Positions 1-9,603 of a stretch of DNA of 64,000 nt are shown here, one piece after another (position 1 is the stretch's first letter; each line of letters begins with the position of its first letter). The notes beneath the pieces are model-generated. The model did not search any database and was not told the DNA's origin. It saw nothing but the letters and a program-made list of their open reading frames with translations. The DNA comes from Prochlorococcus sp. AG-363-N16. Its GTDB lineage: Bacteria > Cyanobacteriota > Cyanobacteriia > PCC-6307 > Cyanobiaceae. Made by a program: the position numbers and the translations under genes. Location of the stretch: positions 62,001 to 126,000 of the forward strand of contig QCFW01000003.1 in NCBI GenBank assembly GCA_003280135.1, written 5' to 3'.

Positions 1-87
1 ACATCTCTACCGATTCTTGTTATCAAAATACAAATGAAGCATAGTTTAAAAACAGTCCTCGAGATCCATTGATATCAGAGAAATAAG

Positions 88-1077
88 ATGCAGTTTATTG
101 ACCACGCAAAAATCACAGTAAGAGCTGGCCGTGGTGGTGATGGTATTGCCTCATTTCGAAGGGAAAAATATGTTCCAGCAGGAGGTCCCTCAGGAGGTAA
201 TGGAGGGGATGGAGGAAAAGTTATTTTTTTGGCAGATAATAATTTGCAGACTTTATTGGATTTTAAATTTCATCAATTACTCTTCGCTCAAGATGGTCGT
301 AGAGGAGGTCCAAATAAATGCACAGGTGCTTCTGGTGAAGATCTTGTGCTGAAAGTACCTTGTGGTACTGAAATTAAACATTTACAAAGTGGAGTAATTT
401 TTGGGGATTTAACTTTTGATGGACAAAAACTTGTAATAGCTTTTGGAGGTAAAGGAGGGCTTGGGAATGCCCATTATTTAAGTAATCGAAATCGTGCTCC
501 GGAGAAGTATACGGAAGGAAGAGAAGGAGAAGAATGGCAACTAAGTCTTGAGCTTAAATTGTTAGCAGAGGTTGGAATTATTGGACTCCCTAATGCCGGT
601 AAAAGTACATTGATTTCCGTCTTGTCTTCTGCAAGGCCAAAAATAGCTAATTATCCATTTACAACTTTGATACCAAACTTAGGAGTTGTTCCTAAACCTA
701 GTGGAGATGGAGTGGTCTTTGCAGATATTCCTGGTTTAATTTCTGGAGCAGCTTCAGGTATAGGTCTTGGACATGAGTTCCTAAGACATATTGAACGTAC
801 TAAGTTGTTAATTCATCTTGTCGATGCATCTGCTTCAGATCCATTCGAAGATATTCAAATAATAGAAAAGGAGTTAATTGCTTATGGCCATGGTTTGATT
901 GACCGACCTAGGATTATAGTTTTTTCAAAAAAAGAGCTTCTAGAAGAAAAAAACTTGAATGATATCACTAAAGCTTTCGAGAGACTTAAGGAAGTTAATG
1001 TGTTATCTATCTCTGCAGTAATGAATGATGGTTTAGAAAAACTTTTGAATGAAATCTGGAGAAATCTTGAAATTTAA
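88..1077 (+). CDS. obgE: GTPase ObgE/CgtA
   Basis: This is an Obg-family GTPase, known to act in late 50S ribosome assembly and stress signalling. The glycine-rich Obg domain fills about residues 1-155 ([28 protein letters not shown]). The G domain follows, with the P-loop GLPNAGKS near 166-173 and the G3 motif DIPGL near 213. The G4 motif, normally NKxD, reads SKKE (VFSKKELL near 280), which is unusual. The protein has 329 residues and no C-terminal OCT extension, a normal cyanobacterial length. It starts at an ATG and appears monocistronic. The family assignment is very secure. Confidence 0.97.
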   Translation: MQFIDHAKITVRAGRGGDGIASFRREKYVPAGGPSGGNGGDGGKVIFLADNNLQTLLDFKFHQLLFAQDGRRGGPNKCTGASGEDLVLKVPCGTEIKHLQSGVIFGDLTFDGQKLVIAFGGKGGLGNAHYLSNRNRAPEKYTEGREGEEWQLSLELKLLAEVGIIGLPNAGKSTLISVLSSARPKIANYPFTTLIPNLGVVPKPSGDGVVFADIPGLISGAASGIGLGHEFLRHIERTKLLIHLVDASASDPFEDIQIIEKELIAYGHGLIDRPRIIVFSKKELLEEKNLNDITKAFERLKEVNVLSISAVMNDGLEKLLNEIWRNLEI

Positions 1078-1158
1078 GCAATTTATGTGTTTTAGCTCAA
1101 ATTCTTACTTGTCGATATTTAAAGAATTGGTCATAACTAGGAAGAAGCTTTTGTAATT

Positions 1159-1341
1159 ATGAATTTCTACACTTGTTTTGATAACCAAGGTAAGGTGATT
1201 GCTAGATGTCAAACCTATCAGGAAATTGAGGCTTTAAAAAGAAGAGGTCGTCCTATTCGAGAAGTTCGAGAGATGAAAAAGGAAGAAGCAGTTGTTTGTT
1301 CTTTAACAAGCAGCCCCTCTGATTTTAATATGGATTATTAA
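1159..1341 (+). CDS. Conserved small hypothetical protein (60 aa)
   Basis: This 60-residue ORF begins with ATG after an AGGAAG stretch about 13 nt upstream. It lies between obgE and the convergent CP12 gene. The N-terminal half (FYTCFDNQGKVIARCQTYQE) looks like a compact beta-rich domain with two cysteines, and the C-terminus is polar. I recognise no named domain. Its position, coding-like composition and the terminator beyond its stop suggest a genuine small cyanobacterial protein. The function is unknown. Confidence 0.6.
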   Translation: MNFYTCFDNQGKVIARCQTYQEIEALKRRGRPIREVREMKKEEAVVCSLTSSPSDFNMDY

Positions 1342-1370
1342 TCAATACAGATTGATTGAATAATTGCATT

Positions 1371-1402
1371 AAAAAAAAGCAGGATTTTTTCCCGCTTTTT
1401 TT
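1371..1402 (-). terminator. Intrinsic terminator of the CP12 gene (probably bidirectional)
   Basis: An A-run, a GCAGG/CCCGC stem and a T-run lie between two convergent genes. Read on the minus strand the stem is GCGGG/CCTGC with one G-U pair, followed by eight Ts, which suits CP12. On the plus strand the same stem has an A-C mismatch, so termination of the 60-aa gene is probably weaker. Confidence 0.75.
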
Positions 1403-1420
1403 AATTTTTAGGAACCTAAT

Positions 1421-1639
1421 TTAGTCGTCATATACAAGACATTCTGGTTCGTCTGGATTTGCATCGCAAAATAATTCAAGCGCATTTGGATCATGCTTAT
1501 CTTCAGGATGATGCTCCTTATACTCTTCAAGAGAGTGAAGCTCATCAGTCAAGTGCCTAAGCTTAGGGGTGTTCCCCTCTGCTTCAGCTGAAAGGATCTC
1601 GTTTTGATCCTTTTGGATGTGCTCGTCAATAGTATTCAT
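1421..1639 (-). CDS. cp12: CP12 regulatory protein, C-terminal cysteine pair only
   Basis: CP12 proteins are small disordered linkers that tie GAPDH and phosphoribulokinase together in the dark, switching off the Calvin cycle. The diagnostic C-terminus is present (ELFCDANPDEPECLVYDD), with the C-x8-C pair that forms the GAPDH-binding disulfide. The N-terminal cysteine pair of canonical CP12, used for PRK binding, is absent: the aligned region (SAEAEGNTPKLRHL) has no cysteine. The length of 72 residues is typical. An AAGG lies about 10 nt before the ATG. The gene is followed by an intrinsic terminator, so it is probably monocistronic. Confidence 0.93.
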   Translation of the reverse strand: MNTIDEHIQKDQNEILSAEAEGNTPKLRHLTDELHSLEEYKEHHPEDKHDPNALELFCDANPDEPECLVYDD

Positions 1640-1760
1640 GAAGAACTTACCTTAAGCTTTTTCAATCAACTTACATACATTAATTAGGTTCAGAGCTTGT
1701 GTCGAATATGTAAACCGTACTTCGTTTTATTTACAACACTTAAGCACCAGAAATGTAGTA

Positions 1761-2441
1761 CTAGATACCAGATCCGTTTGTTTGTTCAACATTTTTTAAG
1801 TATTCGAAAACACTTTTATCACCAATATCTAGAGCTGGATCCATTCCAAATTTACGAATACCAAGTATCAATAACAGAAGAGCTGAAAGACTTAGTAGAC
1901 TCATCGTAATTATTGGAGTAGTTAACTGAAAACAATGGCCTAAAAAGGTTGTTGGTAATAAAAGTGTTAAGCCTATAGCTTCGTTTTGACGAAAACAAAA
2001 GAATTCTTTGAAACCTAACCCAGTTAAGGCTGCAAAAAAAGGACCTAAAAATATACTTTGACCGTGATTCATTGCTAAATCAGATAGCAAATGACTTGGA
2101 TTCCCTTTGACAATAAAAACTATGATTGCAATTGCACCAAGAGTCCAAAAAACCTTTAGGACTTGATGGATGAGTTTTATATAAATATGAATCCATTGCA
2201 GAGCAAGACCTAAAGAAATAGCCATTGGTAATAACCAGATCCATGCATTGTTTGGGCCAAACACCAACCATTGCAATAGGCCAAGAGTAAAAGAGGTGCC
2301 GCAAATAAGAACGGAGATTCGATACCTTTTGACTTCAATTTTATCTTCTAGAGTTATTTTATACTTACCAAAACTACCTTCGAATTCTTGCGCTAAATCT
2401 TCTGATGATTTATTGATTTGGTTTAAATCTTTTTTAAGCAT
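1761..2441 (-). CDS. DUF2301 family integral membrane protein
   Basis: This 226-residue protein has about six hydrophobic segments from residue 45 onwards, after a charged N-terminus. It carries the conserved block FLGPFFAALTGLGFKEFFCF and a following LLPTTFLGHCF, which I associate with DUF2301, a membrane family found in cyanobacteria. Its start overlaps the end of the upstream GST gene by 8 bp, so the two are probably translationally coupled. The biochemical function is unknown. Confidence 0.75.
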   Translation of the reverse strand: MLKKDLNQINKSSEDLAQEFEGSFGKYKITLEDKIEVKRYRISVLICGTSFTLGLLQWLVFGPNNAWIWLLPMAISLGLALQWIHIYIKLIHQVLKVFWTLGAIAIIVFIVKGNPSHLLSDLAMNHGQSIFLGPFFAALTGLGFKEFFCFRQNEAIGLTLLLPTTFLGHCFQLTTPIITMSLLSLSALLLLILGIRKFGMDPALDIGDKSVFEYLKNVEQTNGSGI

Positions 2442-3429
2442 TATTGGTAGGTACTGAGCTATTAACTATTTTGCCTAGATTTGGACCTTTTGGGATTATG
2501 TTACTTGGATTTAAAGGGAACAAGGCACCAAAATAATCATTACGCCAATTCTTTGAATCACAGGTTTTTGAAACACTATAAAGATTAAAAAATTGCTTTC
2601 TCCATTCCCAAATATTTGGGAAACTCCAAAGCGGCTCTTTGCTACATCTAAATAATGGTGAATAGATAGATTCCCATCTAATTAAAGTTGGGAACAGTTT
2701 TATGTCTGCAAGAGTTACCTCTTCTCCGCATAACCATGGCCCTTTTAAAGTTAGTTTATTTTCAATTATTTTTAATGCATTAAAAAGCTGATCAACTGCC
2801 ATTTCATAAGCTTCTTGATTTCTTGCAAAACCGCATTTATAAACTCCATCATTTATGTTTGATTGAAGAATTTCTGATAATTCATAAAGTTCATCTTTAA
2901 ATTTTTCTGGCATCAGGTTAGGAACATTTGCTTCTGAAGGCCATCTATTAAGTACTTCTATTAATTGTGCACTTTCATTGCCAAGGATTGTTGGCTTTTT
3001 TTGTCTATTGGGTTTTGGATCAATTAAGACAGGAACTGTAGGTCTATATGAAGGAGGGCTATCACACAGATTGTATATTTCAAGTAGTGAATCGCATCCA
3101 AGAAAGGATGGTTCTAAAAGCCATTGACCTCCTTGTGAATCCGCTTTTGCGAAGATTAGATTGAGACTATTTTTTAATTCTCTAATTTCATAGACCAACC
3201 ACGTTCTATGAGCCCAAGGACAACTCCTACCAAGGATTAAAGTAGGTAAATCCTGTTTTTCTCTAAGTGACAAATTTTCGGTTTCAGGTAACTCAGCATT
3301 AGTTTTTTGACTAGGAACTCTTTGGAAGTTCCCGTCTTTGTCTGCTGGAGCAAGCCCTTTCATTAATTGCTTCCATTGCCATCCCCAGCTTTTTCTTGCT
3401 GCACAAACAATTGAAGGTGGTATTGACAT
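2434..3429 (-). CDS. Glutathione S-transferase, Xi class (glutathionyl-hydroquinone reductase-like)
   Basis: The protein resembles the YqjG/ECM4 family, which reduces glutathionyl-hydroquinones through a catalytic cysteine in a CPWAHR motif. That motif is present near residue 70 (GRSCPWAHRTWLVYEIREL). The N-terminal half is the thioredoxin-like domain and residues from about 185 form the helical GST domain (LCGEEVTLADIKLFPTLIRW). At 331 residues it matches the family. It is transcribed divergently from the aspartoacylase gene 53 bp away and overlaps the downstream DUF2301 gene. The substrate in this organism is unknown. Confidence 0.85.
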   Translation of the reverse strand: MSIPPSIVCAARKSWGWQWKQLMKGLAPADKDGNFQRVPSQKTNAELPETENLSLREKQDLPTLILGRSCPWAHRTWLVYEIRELKNSLNLIFAKADSQGGQWLLEPSFLGCDSLLEIYNLCDSPPSYRPTVPVLIDPKPNRQKKPTILGNESAQLIEVLNRWPSEANVPNLMPEKFKDELYELSEILQSNINDGVYKCGFARNQEAYEMAVDQLFNALKIIENKLTLKGPWLCGEEVTLADIKLFPTLIRWESIYSPLFRCSKEPLWSFPNIWEWRKQFFNLYSVSKTCDSKNWRNDYFGALFPLNPSNIIPKGPNLGKIVNSSVPTNNA

Positions 3430-3482
3430 TTTAAGAAGCCTTTTTCATTATTTTCAGGAAATAGAAATGTCGAGAACAGATC

Positions 3483-4409
3483 ATGTCATTAACTGAAGTT
3501 CTTCTTATTGCAGGTACTCATGGTAATGAAATAAATGCTGCTTGGTTATTTGATCAGTTTAAAGAAAACCCAGCACCCATCAATAGAAGGGGTTTAAATG
3601 TTTCCGCAGTTATTGGCAATCCATCTGCAAGAGAAAAATGCCTTAGATACATTGATCGAGATTTAAACCGTAGTTTTTCTTTAAAATTACTTTCTTCAGT
3701 GTCAAGTGAAAATGAATATGAAATCAAAAGAGCTAAAGAGTTATTAAATTCTTATGGTAAAAAATCGCAAAAACCTGCTTCTGTTGTTCTTGACTTTCAT
3801 AGCACAACAGCATCAATGGGCTCTTCTATTGTTATTTATGGACGCCGATTTCCTGATTTGGCTTTAGCTGGTTTGATTCAAAAACGCCTAGGTTGGCCAA
3901 TTTATTTGCATGAATGTGACAATTCACAGACAGGGTTTTTAGTTGAACAATGGCCTTGTGGCTTGGTAATAGAAATTGGACCTGTTCCTCAGGGTGTATT
4001 AAGAAAAAATATTATTAATCAAACTATGTTAGCAATACAAACTTGTCTTGATGAACTTGAAAAGATCAAATGTAGTAATTATACTTTTCCAAAAGAAATA
4101 GTTATTCACAGACATTTGAAAAGCATAGATTTTCCTAGAAGCTTAACTGGTCAAATAACTGCTTTTATTGATCAAAGTATTGAGGGTAAAGATTGGATAC
4201 CTATAAATCAAGGCGATGATATTTTTGATAATTTTAGGGGCGTTAAGTTAACCCTAGATGACCCAGATTTACCTAATAGTGTTGTCCCTATTTTTATTAA
4301 TGAAGCTGCTTATATGGAGAAAGGAATAGCTTTTAGCTTAACTACTAAGGAGTCTTGGAAATTTAATCAGTGCTGGTCTAATAGTTTAATTTCTTTGATT
4401 TCTCACTAG
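3483..4409 (+). CDS. aspA: Aspartoacylase / succinylglutamate desuccinylase family (putative)
   Basis: This is an M14-like zinc hydrolase of the aspartoacylase family, whose known members cleave N-acetyl-L-aspartate to aspartate and acetate. Zinc-site motifs are visible: GTHGNE near residue 12, DRDLNRSF near 59 and LDFHSTT near 107. The glutamate of EIGPVPQG near 164 fits the catalytic position. The C-terminal half is the beta-rich capping domain. The 308-residue length matches the family. It has a short divergent spacing to the GST gene and stands upstream of psbA with no obvious functional link. The true substrate in picocyanobacteria is not established. Confidence 0.85.
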   Translation: MSLTEVLLIAGTHGNEINAAWLFDQFKENPAPINRRGLNVSAVIGNPSAREKCLRYIDRDLNRSFSLKLLSSVSSENEYEIKRAKELLNSYGKKSQKPASVVLDFHSTTASMGSSIVIYGRRFPDLALAGLIQKRLGWPIYLHECDNSQTGFLVEQWPCGLVIEIGPVPQGVLRKNIINQTMLAIQTCLDELEKIKCSNYTFPKEIVIHRHLKSIDFPRSLTGQITAFIDQSIEGKDWIPINQGDDIFDNFRGVKLTLDDPDLPNSVVPIFINEAAYMEKGIAFSLTTKESWKFNQCWSNSLISLISH

Positions 4410-4705
4410 ATCTATAAAAAGAAACTTGTTAACCAAATAGCTATACTTTTCTTGACTAAATTAATTAAGTCTTTTATTACTAAATGCGAATCTAGATTCT
4501 TGTACAATTCTCCAATTAGAATATCAATTATTTATTGTGACTAGGTTTGATTTTGACTAGATGCTTCCGCTTAGCCATTTATTATTTCTTAATAAAGATA
4601 ATCTGGGTCTAGGTCGCATTTTTACGCATTTTCCTTTAGAGTCCTTCCGGCAGGGTAATACCTGCTCTTAATTAACCGTCCTTTACGGACTTATTTCTCG
4701 TCCTC
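4410..4705 (+). promoter_or_regulatory. psbA promoter and 5' leader region
   Basis: This 296-bp gap precedes psbA. TTGACT at 4553-4558 and a GATAAT hexamer at 4597-4602 are promoter-like but are not spaced as one sigma-70 pair. The last 90 bp contain short inverted repeats (GTCC/GGAC around TTTAC near 4679). No purine-rich Shine-Dalgarno is visible just before the ATG, where the sequence reads TTTCTCGTCCTC. That would suit regulated translation, but this is inference. Confidence 0.5.
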
Positions 4706-5788
4706 ATGACAACCCTTCAGCAGCAGCGTTCATCGTTGCTCAAAGGTTGGCCTCAGTTTTGCGAGTGGGTTACTTCTACTAACAACCGCATTTATGTTGG
4801 TTGGTTTGGTGTATTGATGATCCCTTGCCTGTTGGCAGCAACCGCTTGCTTCATCGTTGCCTTCATTGCAGCTCCTCCAGTTGACATTGATGGTATTCGT
4901 GAGCCTGTGGCTGGTTCATTTATTTATGGAAACAACATCATTTCTGGTGCTGTTGTCCCTTCAAGTAATGCAATTGGTCTTCACTTCTACCCAATTTGGG
5001 AAGCCGCTACAGTTGATGAGTGGCTTTATAACGGTGGTCCATACCAGCTTGTAATCTTCCACTTCCTTATTGGTATCTCAGCATATATGGGACGTCAGTG
5101 GGAGCTTTCATACCGTTTAGGTATGCGCCCTTGGATCTGTGTTGCATACTCTGCACCTGTATCTGCTGCTTTTGCTGTTTTCCTTGTATACCCATTTGGT
5201 CAGGGTTCATTCTCTGATGGGATGCCTCTAGGAATTTCCGGAACATTTAACTTCATGTTTGTTTTCCAAGCAGAGCACAACATTCTTATGCACCCATTCC
5301 ATATGGCTGGTGTTGCTGGAATGTTTGGAGGCAGCTTGTTCTCCGCTATGCATGGTTCGTTGGTTACCTCTTCACTTATTCGTGAAACCACTGAGACAGA
5401 ATCTCAGAACTATGGTTATAAATTTGGACAAGAAGAAGAGACCTACAACATCGTTGCAGCTCATGGCTACTTCGGTAGATTGATCTTCCAATATGCAAGT
5501 TTCAATAACAGCCGTAGTCTTCACTTCTTCCTTGCTATTTTCCCAGTTGTTTGTGTTTGGTTGACATCTATGGGCATCTGCACCATGGCTTTCAACTTAA
5601 ATGGTTTCAACTTCAACCAATCTGTAGTTGATGCTAACGGTAAAGTTGTTCCTACATGGGGTGACGTTCTTAACCGTGCAAACCTAGGTATGGAAGTAAT
5701 GCATGAGCGTAATGCTCACAACTTCCCACTTGATCTAGCAGCTGCTGAATCAACTTCTGTTGCTTTAGTTGCTCCAGCTATTGGTTAG
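4706..5788 (+). CDS. psbA: Photosystem II reaction centre protein D1
   Basis: D1 is the PSII core subunit that binds P680, pheophytin, QB and ligands of the Mn4CaO5 cluster, and it turns over rapidly in light. Five transmembrane segments and the signature blocks are intact, including [12 protein letters not shown] (tyrosine Z region), [13 protein letters not shown] (P680 histidine) and [13 protein letters not shown]. The residue at canonical position 130 is glutamine (Q131 here, one residue longer N-terminally), the form associated with D1:1. A C-terminal extension after LDLA is present for CtpA processing. The gene has its own long leader and a strong terminator. It is the only psbA copy in this window. 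Confidence 0.99.
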   Translation: MTTLQQQRSSLLKGWPQFCEWVTSTNNRIYVGWFGVLMIPCLLAATACFIVAFIAAPPVDIDGIREPVAGSFIYGNNIISGAVVPSSNAIGLHFYPIWEAATVDEWLYNGGPYQLVIFHFLIGISAYMGRQWELSYRLGMRPWICVAYSAPVSAAFAVFLVYPFGQGSFSDGMPLGISGTFNFMFVFQAEHNILMHPFHMAGVAGMFGGSLFSAMHGSLVTSSLIRETTETESQNYGYKFGQEEETYNIVAAHGYFGRLIFQYASFNNSRSLHFFLAIFPVVCVWLTSMGICTMAFNLNGFNFNQSVVDANGKVVPTWGDVLNRANLGMEVMHERNAHNFPLDLAAAESTSVALVAPAIG

Positions 5789-5832
5789 TCTTTATTTAAT
5801 CAACTTGATTGATTAGATTTAGATGATTTTAG

Positions 5833-5858
5833 AAGCCTCCTCGTAAGAGGAGGCTTTT
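5833..5858 (+). terminator. psbA intrinsic terminator
   Basis: A perfect 10-bp stem (AAGCCTCCTC/GAGGAGGCTT) with a GTAA tetraloop and a following T-rich stretch lies 45 bp after the psbA stop. It is the cleanest rho-independent terminator in the first 10 kb. Confidence 0.93.
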
Positions 5859-5944
5859 ATTATGTCTTAGATGATTAACTACTAGAATAAAATAATTATT
5901 AGTTTTTTCTTTGTAAGTTTTTCTATTAGGGAAGTGATTCTTTT

Positions 5945-7033
5945 ATGGGCAGTTGTTTTGGCGAGCTTTTTAAAATAAGCACTTTTGGCGAATCTCATGG
6001 TGGAGCAGTTGGAGTTGTATTAGAAGGATGTCCTCCAAGACTGGATATTGATGTTCAAGAAATTCAGAATGACCTTAATAGACGAAAACCAGGTCAAAGT
6101 AAAATTACGACTCCTCGCAAAGAACTTGATCAAGTAGAGATTCTGAGCGGTGTATCAGGTAATAAGACATTAGGCACTCCTATCTCAATGGTTGTTAGGA
6201 ATAAAGACCATCGCCCAGTGGATTATGGAAATATGCAAAACGTATATCGTCCATCACACGCTGATGGCACATATCACATCAAATATGGAATACAAGCATC
6301 AAGTGGAGGAGGTAGAGCTTCAGCAAGAGAAACTATTGGCAGAGTTGCTGCAGGCTCTATCGCTAAGCAATTGCTTAAAAAAGTCCAAAATACTGAGATA
6401 TTGGCTTGGGTAAAAAGGATCCATACCATTGAGGCGAAAGTGGATATGAATACGGTTAGCTATAAGGATGTTGAGGCTAATATTGTGCGTTGCCCTGATC
6501 AGATTGCAGCAAAAAGGATGATTGATAGGATTGAAGAAATCAGTCAAGAAGGGGATTCTTGTGGAGGTTTAGTGGAATGTGTTGTTCGCAACCCACCCAT
6601 TGGCCTAGGAATGCCTGTTTTTGACAAATTGGAAGCTGATCTAGCAAAAGCATTAATGTCTTTACCAGCTACCAAGGGTTTTGAAATTGGTTCTGGTTTT
6701 TCAGGAACTTTTTTAAAAGGTAGTGAACATAATGATCTTTTCTTACCTTCTGAGGATAATGCTCTTCGAACAGCTACTAATAATTCTGGAGGTATTCAAG
6801 GAGGTATTAGTAATGGAGAAGAAATAATACTTAGAGTTGGATTTAAACCTACTGCGACAATTAGAAAAGATCAGCAAACAATAGACTCTCAGGGAAATCA
6901 AACTGTTTTATCGGCAAAAGGAAGACATGATCCTTGTGTTTTGCCTCGAGCTATTCCAATGGTAGAAGCAATGGTCGCAATTGTTTTGGCAGATCATTTG
7001 TTAAGACAACAGGGTCAATGTGGTTTTTGGTAG
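5945..7033 (+). CDS. aroC: Chorismate synthase
   Basis: The enzyme converts 5-enolpyruvylshikimate-3-phosphate to chorismate using reduced FMN, the last shared step to aromatic amino acids, quinones and folate. The family signatures are intact: [17 protein letters not shown] near residue 14, the basic RRKPGQSKI block near 46, and [19 protein letters not shown] near 118-136. The 362-residue length is normal. A GGAAGTG stretch lies about 9 nt before the ATG. It is convergent with the KDPG aldolase gene and transcribed alone. Confidence 0.98.
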   Translation: MGSCFGELFKISTFGESHGGAVGVVLEGCPPRLDIDVQEIQNDLNRRKPGQSKITTPRKELDQVEILSGVSGNKTLGTPISMVVRNKDHRPVDYGNMQNVYRPSHADGTYHIKYGIQASSGGGRASARETIGRVAAGSIAKQLLKKVQNTEILAWVKRIHTIEAKVDMNTVSYKDVEANIVRCPDQIAAKRMIDRIEEISQEGDSCGGLVECVVRNPPIGLGMPVFDKLEADLAKALMSLPATKGFEIGSGFSGTFLKGSEHNDLFLPSEDNALRTATNNSGGIQGGISNGEEIILRVGFKPTATIRKDQQTIDSQGNQTVLSAKGRHDPCVLPRAIPMVEAMVAIVLADHLLRQQGQCGFW

Positions 7034-7058
7034 TGTTACTTGAGTCTTATTAAGTACT

Positions 7059-7688
7059 TTATTTTTGAAGCCAACTTATTAGTTCAGGGTCAATTATGTC
7101 ATTTTTTAAGACACCTCTACCTAGGATGATTGCGTTGTAACCTGACTTCAGCCAGGGGTCCAAATCATTTGGTTTTAAACCTCCAGCGGCTAGAAGAAAT
7201 GGAAGTGAATGAAAGCTAGTTTTTAATTGATTTAAATAGTTAATACCGATAGTTTTTGCAGGAAAAACTTTCAATAACTTACATTTAAATTCGATAGCTT
7301 TGTGTATTTCTGATGGAGACATTACTCCAGGTATAAGTAACTGCCCAATCTTTTTGGCTTTTATAAGCATACTTTCATCATAGAAAGGTGACATTGCATA
7401 TTTAAAACCAATTTGATTGATTTGATTTAAGGCTCTATGGGTTGTAATTGATGCAACCCCAAAATTAATTTCTTTGACTCTTATAATTATTTTTTTTGCT
7501 AGTTTTTCCCAATTAAAATGAGAACACCATCCAATTTCAACATTTTTAACACCTTCTTTTACTAGCCTTAAAAGAAGATTTAATGTAGTGCTTAATTTGC
7601 ATTCATCTAATTCATCTTGAGAAATTCGAATTAATATTATTAGAGGCTGCTTTTTAAATAAGGCAATTATTTTTTCTTCTTCTAGCAT
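7059..7688 (-). CDS. eda: KDPG/KHG aldolase family protein (divergent)
   Basis: The fold and key blocks resemble 2-keto-3-deoxy-6-phosphogluconate aldolase, which splits KDPG to pyruvate and glyceraldehyde-3-phosphate in the Entner-Doudoroff pathway. The Schiff-base lysine is plausible in LLKVFPAK and the phosphate loop in AAGGLKPNDL and ILGRGVL. The usual GAGTVL block instead reads GVASITTH, and the arginine after the catalytic glutamate is not conserved (VEIGWC). I place the start at the internal ATG (7688) because the longer ORF begins with a TTG near the end of ftsH. It lies directly downstream of ftsH on the same strand. Confidence 0.8.
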   Translation of the reverse strand: MLEEEKIIALFKKQPLIILIRISQDELDECKLSTTLNLLLRLVKEGVKNVEIGWCSHFNWEKLAKKIIIRVKEINFGVASITTHRALNQINQIGFKYAMSPFYDESMLIKAKKIGQLLIPGVMSPSEIHKAIEFKCKLLKVFPAKTIGINYLNQLKTSFHSLPFLLAAGGLKPNDLDPWLKSGYNAIILGRGVLKNDIIDPELISWLQK

Positions 7689-7713
7689 AGACAATATTTT
7701 ATTATTATTTGAC

Positions 7714-9558
7714 TTATGCGTACCCTGCAATTTTAACTTCTCTTTTAATTAAAAGCTCTTGTAACTCTTCTGAATTAATTGTTTCTTGTGCTATGAGCAT
7801 TTTTGCAAGTTCGTCTAAAATTAAACGATTCTCAACGAGGACTTTAGTGGCCCGTTTATAAGCTATAGAAACTAAATCTGATACCTCTTTATCAATTGTG
7901 GCAGCTGTGTCTTCAGAAAAGTCTCTATCTGAAGCTATATCTCTCCCAAGAAACATTCCACCTTGTGAACGTCCTAAGGCAACAGGTCCTAATGTCTCAC
8001 TCATTCCAAACTTTGTAATCATTTGGCGTGCTACTTGTGCAACTTGTTTTAAATCATTAGATGCACCAGTCGTTACTTCATCTTCTCCATATACTATTTC
8101 TTCTGCTACTCTTCCTCCAAGGGCAACAGCCATTTGGTTTTGAAGGTATGAACGCGAATATAAACCAGACTCCATTCTTTCTTCACTAGGAGTAAAGAAA
8201 GTTAGACCTCCTGCTTGCCCTCTAGGAATAATTGAGATTTTTTGAACGGGATCATAATCTGGCATCAAAGCACCTACTAGAGCATGTCCTGCTTCATGGT
8301 AAGCAACTAATTCCTTTCTTTTGTCGCTCATCACGCGATCTTTTTTCTCTGGTCCAGCCATTACTCGTTCAATGGCATCTGCTATTTCATAGTTTCCAAC
8401 TTCGCGAAGATCTCTTCTAGCAGCAAGAATTGCTGCTTCGTTAAGTAGATTGGCAAGATCTGCACCTGTAAACCCTGGAGTTCTTCTTGCTACTTGATCA
8501 AGGTCAACATCTTTTGCAAGAGTTTTTTCCTTTGCATGTACGCCTAAAATTTCTAATCTTCCTGAATAATCAGGTCTATCAACAACTACTTGTCTATCAA
8601 AACGTCCAGGACGCATGAGTGCTGCATCTAATACGTCTGGGCGATTGGTTGCTGCAACAATAATTATCCCTGTATTCCCTTCAAAGCCATCCATTTCAGT
8701 AAGCAATTGATTTAATGTTTGTTCTCTTTCATCGTTGCCACCCCCAAGGCCAGCGCCTCTTTGGCGACCAACTGCATCAATTTCATCTATAAAGACAATA
8801 CATGGTGCATTCTTTTTAGCTTGCTCAAAAAGATCTCTAACTCTGCTTGCTCCTACGCCTACAAACATTTCTACAAATTCAGATCCTGAAATTGAGAAAA
8901 AAGGTACTGCGGCTTCACCTGCGACTGCTTTTGCCAACAAAGTCTTACCAGTACCTGGTGGCCCAACAAGTAAAACACCTTTAGGGATTTTCGCTCCTAC
9001 GGCTGTAAATCGATCTGGGCTTTTTAGGAAATCAACAACTTCTGTAAGCTCTAGTTTTGCCCCTTCAATTCCTGCTACATCATTAAAAGTGATTTTAGTC
9101 GATGGTTCCATTTGTAAACGAGCTTTACTCTTACCGAAGCTCATTGCTGGATTACCTCCTGCACCTCCTTGTGATCTTCTGAAAAGAAAAAATAAACCTC
9201 CTAAAAGTAAAATAGGGAAAATGAGGCTTCCAATAGCTTGTTGCAATGGATTAGCTTGCTTGGTTGGTTGGACAGCAATATCTACATTGTGATCTGTAAG
9301 TAGCTTTAAGAGATCTTGATCAGGAGCTAATGTGACTTGAGCTCTTCCACCATCGTTTTCAACAATTTGTGCAGTTCCATTATCTGGTGAAATTAAAACT
9401 CTACTAATTTGGTCATCTTGAATTGCGTCTATAAAATCGCTATACCTTAAATTTGTTGAATCACTAGTAGTTGGCTTCTCAAGTAAAGAAGAACCAATAA
9501 AGATTACAGCTACCACTATTAGGAAGTAGAGAGCAATGTTTCGCCAGCGTTTGTTCAA
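7714..9558 (-). CDS. ftsH: ATP-dependent zinc metalloprotease FtsH
   Basis: FtsH is a membrane AAA+ protease. In cyanobacteria its homologues extract and degrade photodamaged D1 during PSII repair. Two transmembrane segments flank the N-terminal lumenal domain (residues about 8-25 and 108-126). Then come Walker A (GPPGTGKT near 199), Walker B (IVFIDEID), the second region of homology ([20 protein letters not shown]) and the zinc site HEAGH near 420. At 614 residues it is full length. The sat gene lies upstream and the KDPG aldolase gene downstream, all on the minus strand. Confidence 0.98.
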   Translation of the reverse strand: MNKRWRNIALYFLIVVAVIFIGSSLLEKPTTSDSTNLRYSDFIDAIQDDQISRVLISPDNGTAQIVENDGGRAQVTLAPDQDLLKLLTDHNVDIAVQPTKQANPLQQAIGSLIFPILLLGGLFFLFRRSQGGAGGNPAMSFGKSKARLQMEPSTKITFNDVAGIEGAKLELTEVVDFLKSPDRFTAVGAKIPKGVLLVGPPGTGKTLLAKAVAGEAAVPFFSISGSEFVEMFVGVGASRVRDLFEQAKKNAPCIVFIDEIDAVGRQRGAGLGGGNDEREQTLNQLLTEMDGFEGNTGIIIVAATNRPDVLDAALMRPGRFDRQVVVDRPDYSGRLEILGVHAKEKTLAKDVDLDQVARRTPGFTGADLANLLNEAAILAARRDLREVGNYEIADAIERVMAGPEKKDRVMSDKRKELVAYHEAGHALVGALMPDYDPVQKISIIPRGQAGGLTFFTPSEERMESGLYSRSYLQNQMAVALGGRVAEEIVYGEDEVTTGASNDLKQVAQVARQMITKFGMSETLGPVALGRSQGGMFLGRDIASDRDFSEDTAATIDKEVSDLVSIAYKRATKVLVENRLILDELAKMLIAQETINSEELQELLIKREVKIAGYA

Positions 9559-9603
9559 GAGTTTTTTTTGTAATGATGCAATGTTAATAGGAATATGACC
9601 CGA

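Noticed and set aside
1697-1909. 70-aa plus-strand ORF before DUF2301
   Set aside because: Mostly antisense to the DUF2301 gene and without a ribosome site or recognisable composition.
4553-4602. TTGACT and GATAAT as one psbA promoter
   Set aside because: The two hexamers are about 38 bp apart, too far for a single sigma-70 promoter; each is noted only as promoter-like.
8735-9292. 185-aa plus-strand ORF
   Set aside because: It lies wholly antisense to the conserved AAA domain of ftsH and its proline/serine-rich translation is a mirror of that codon usage.
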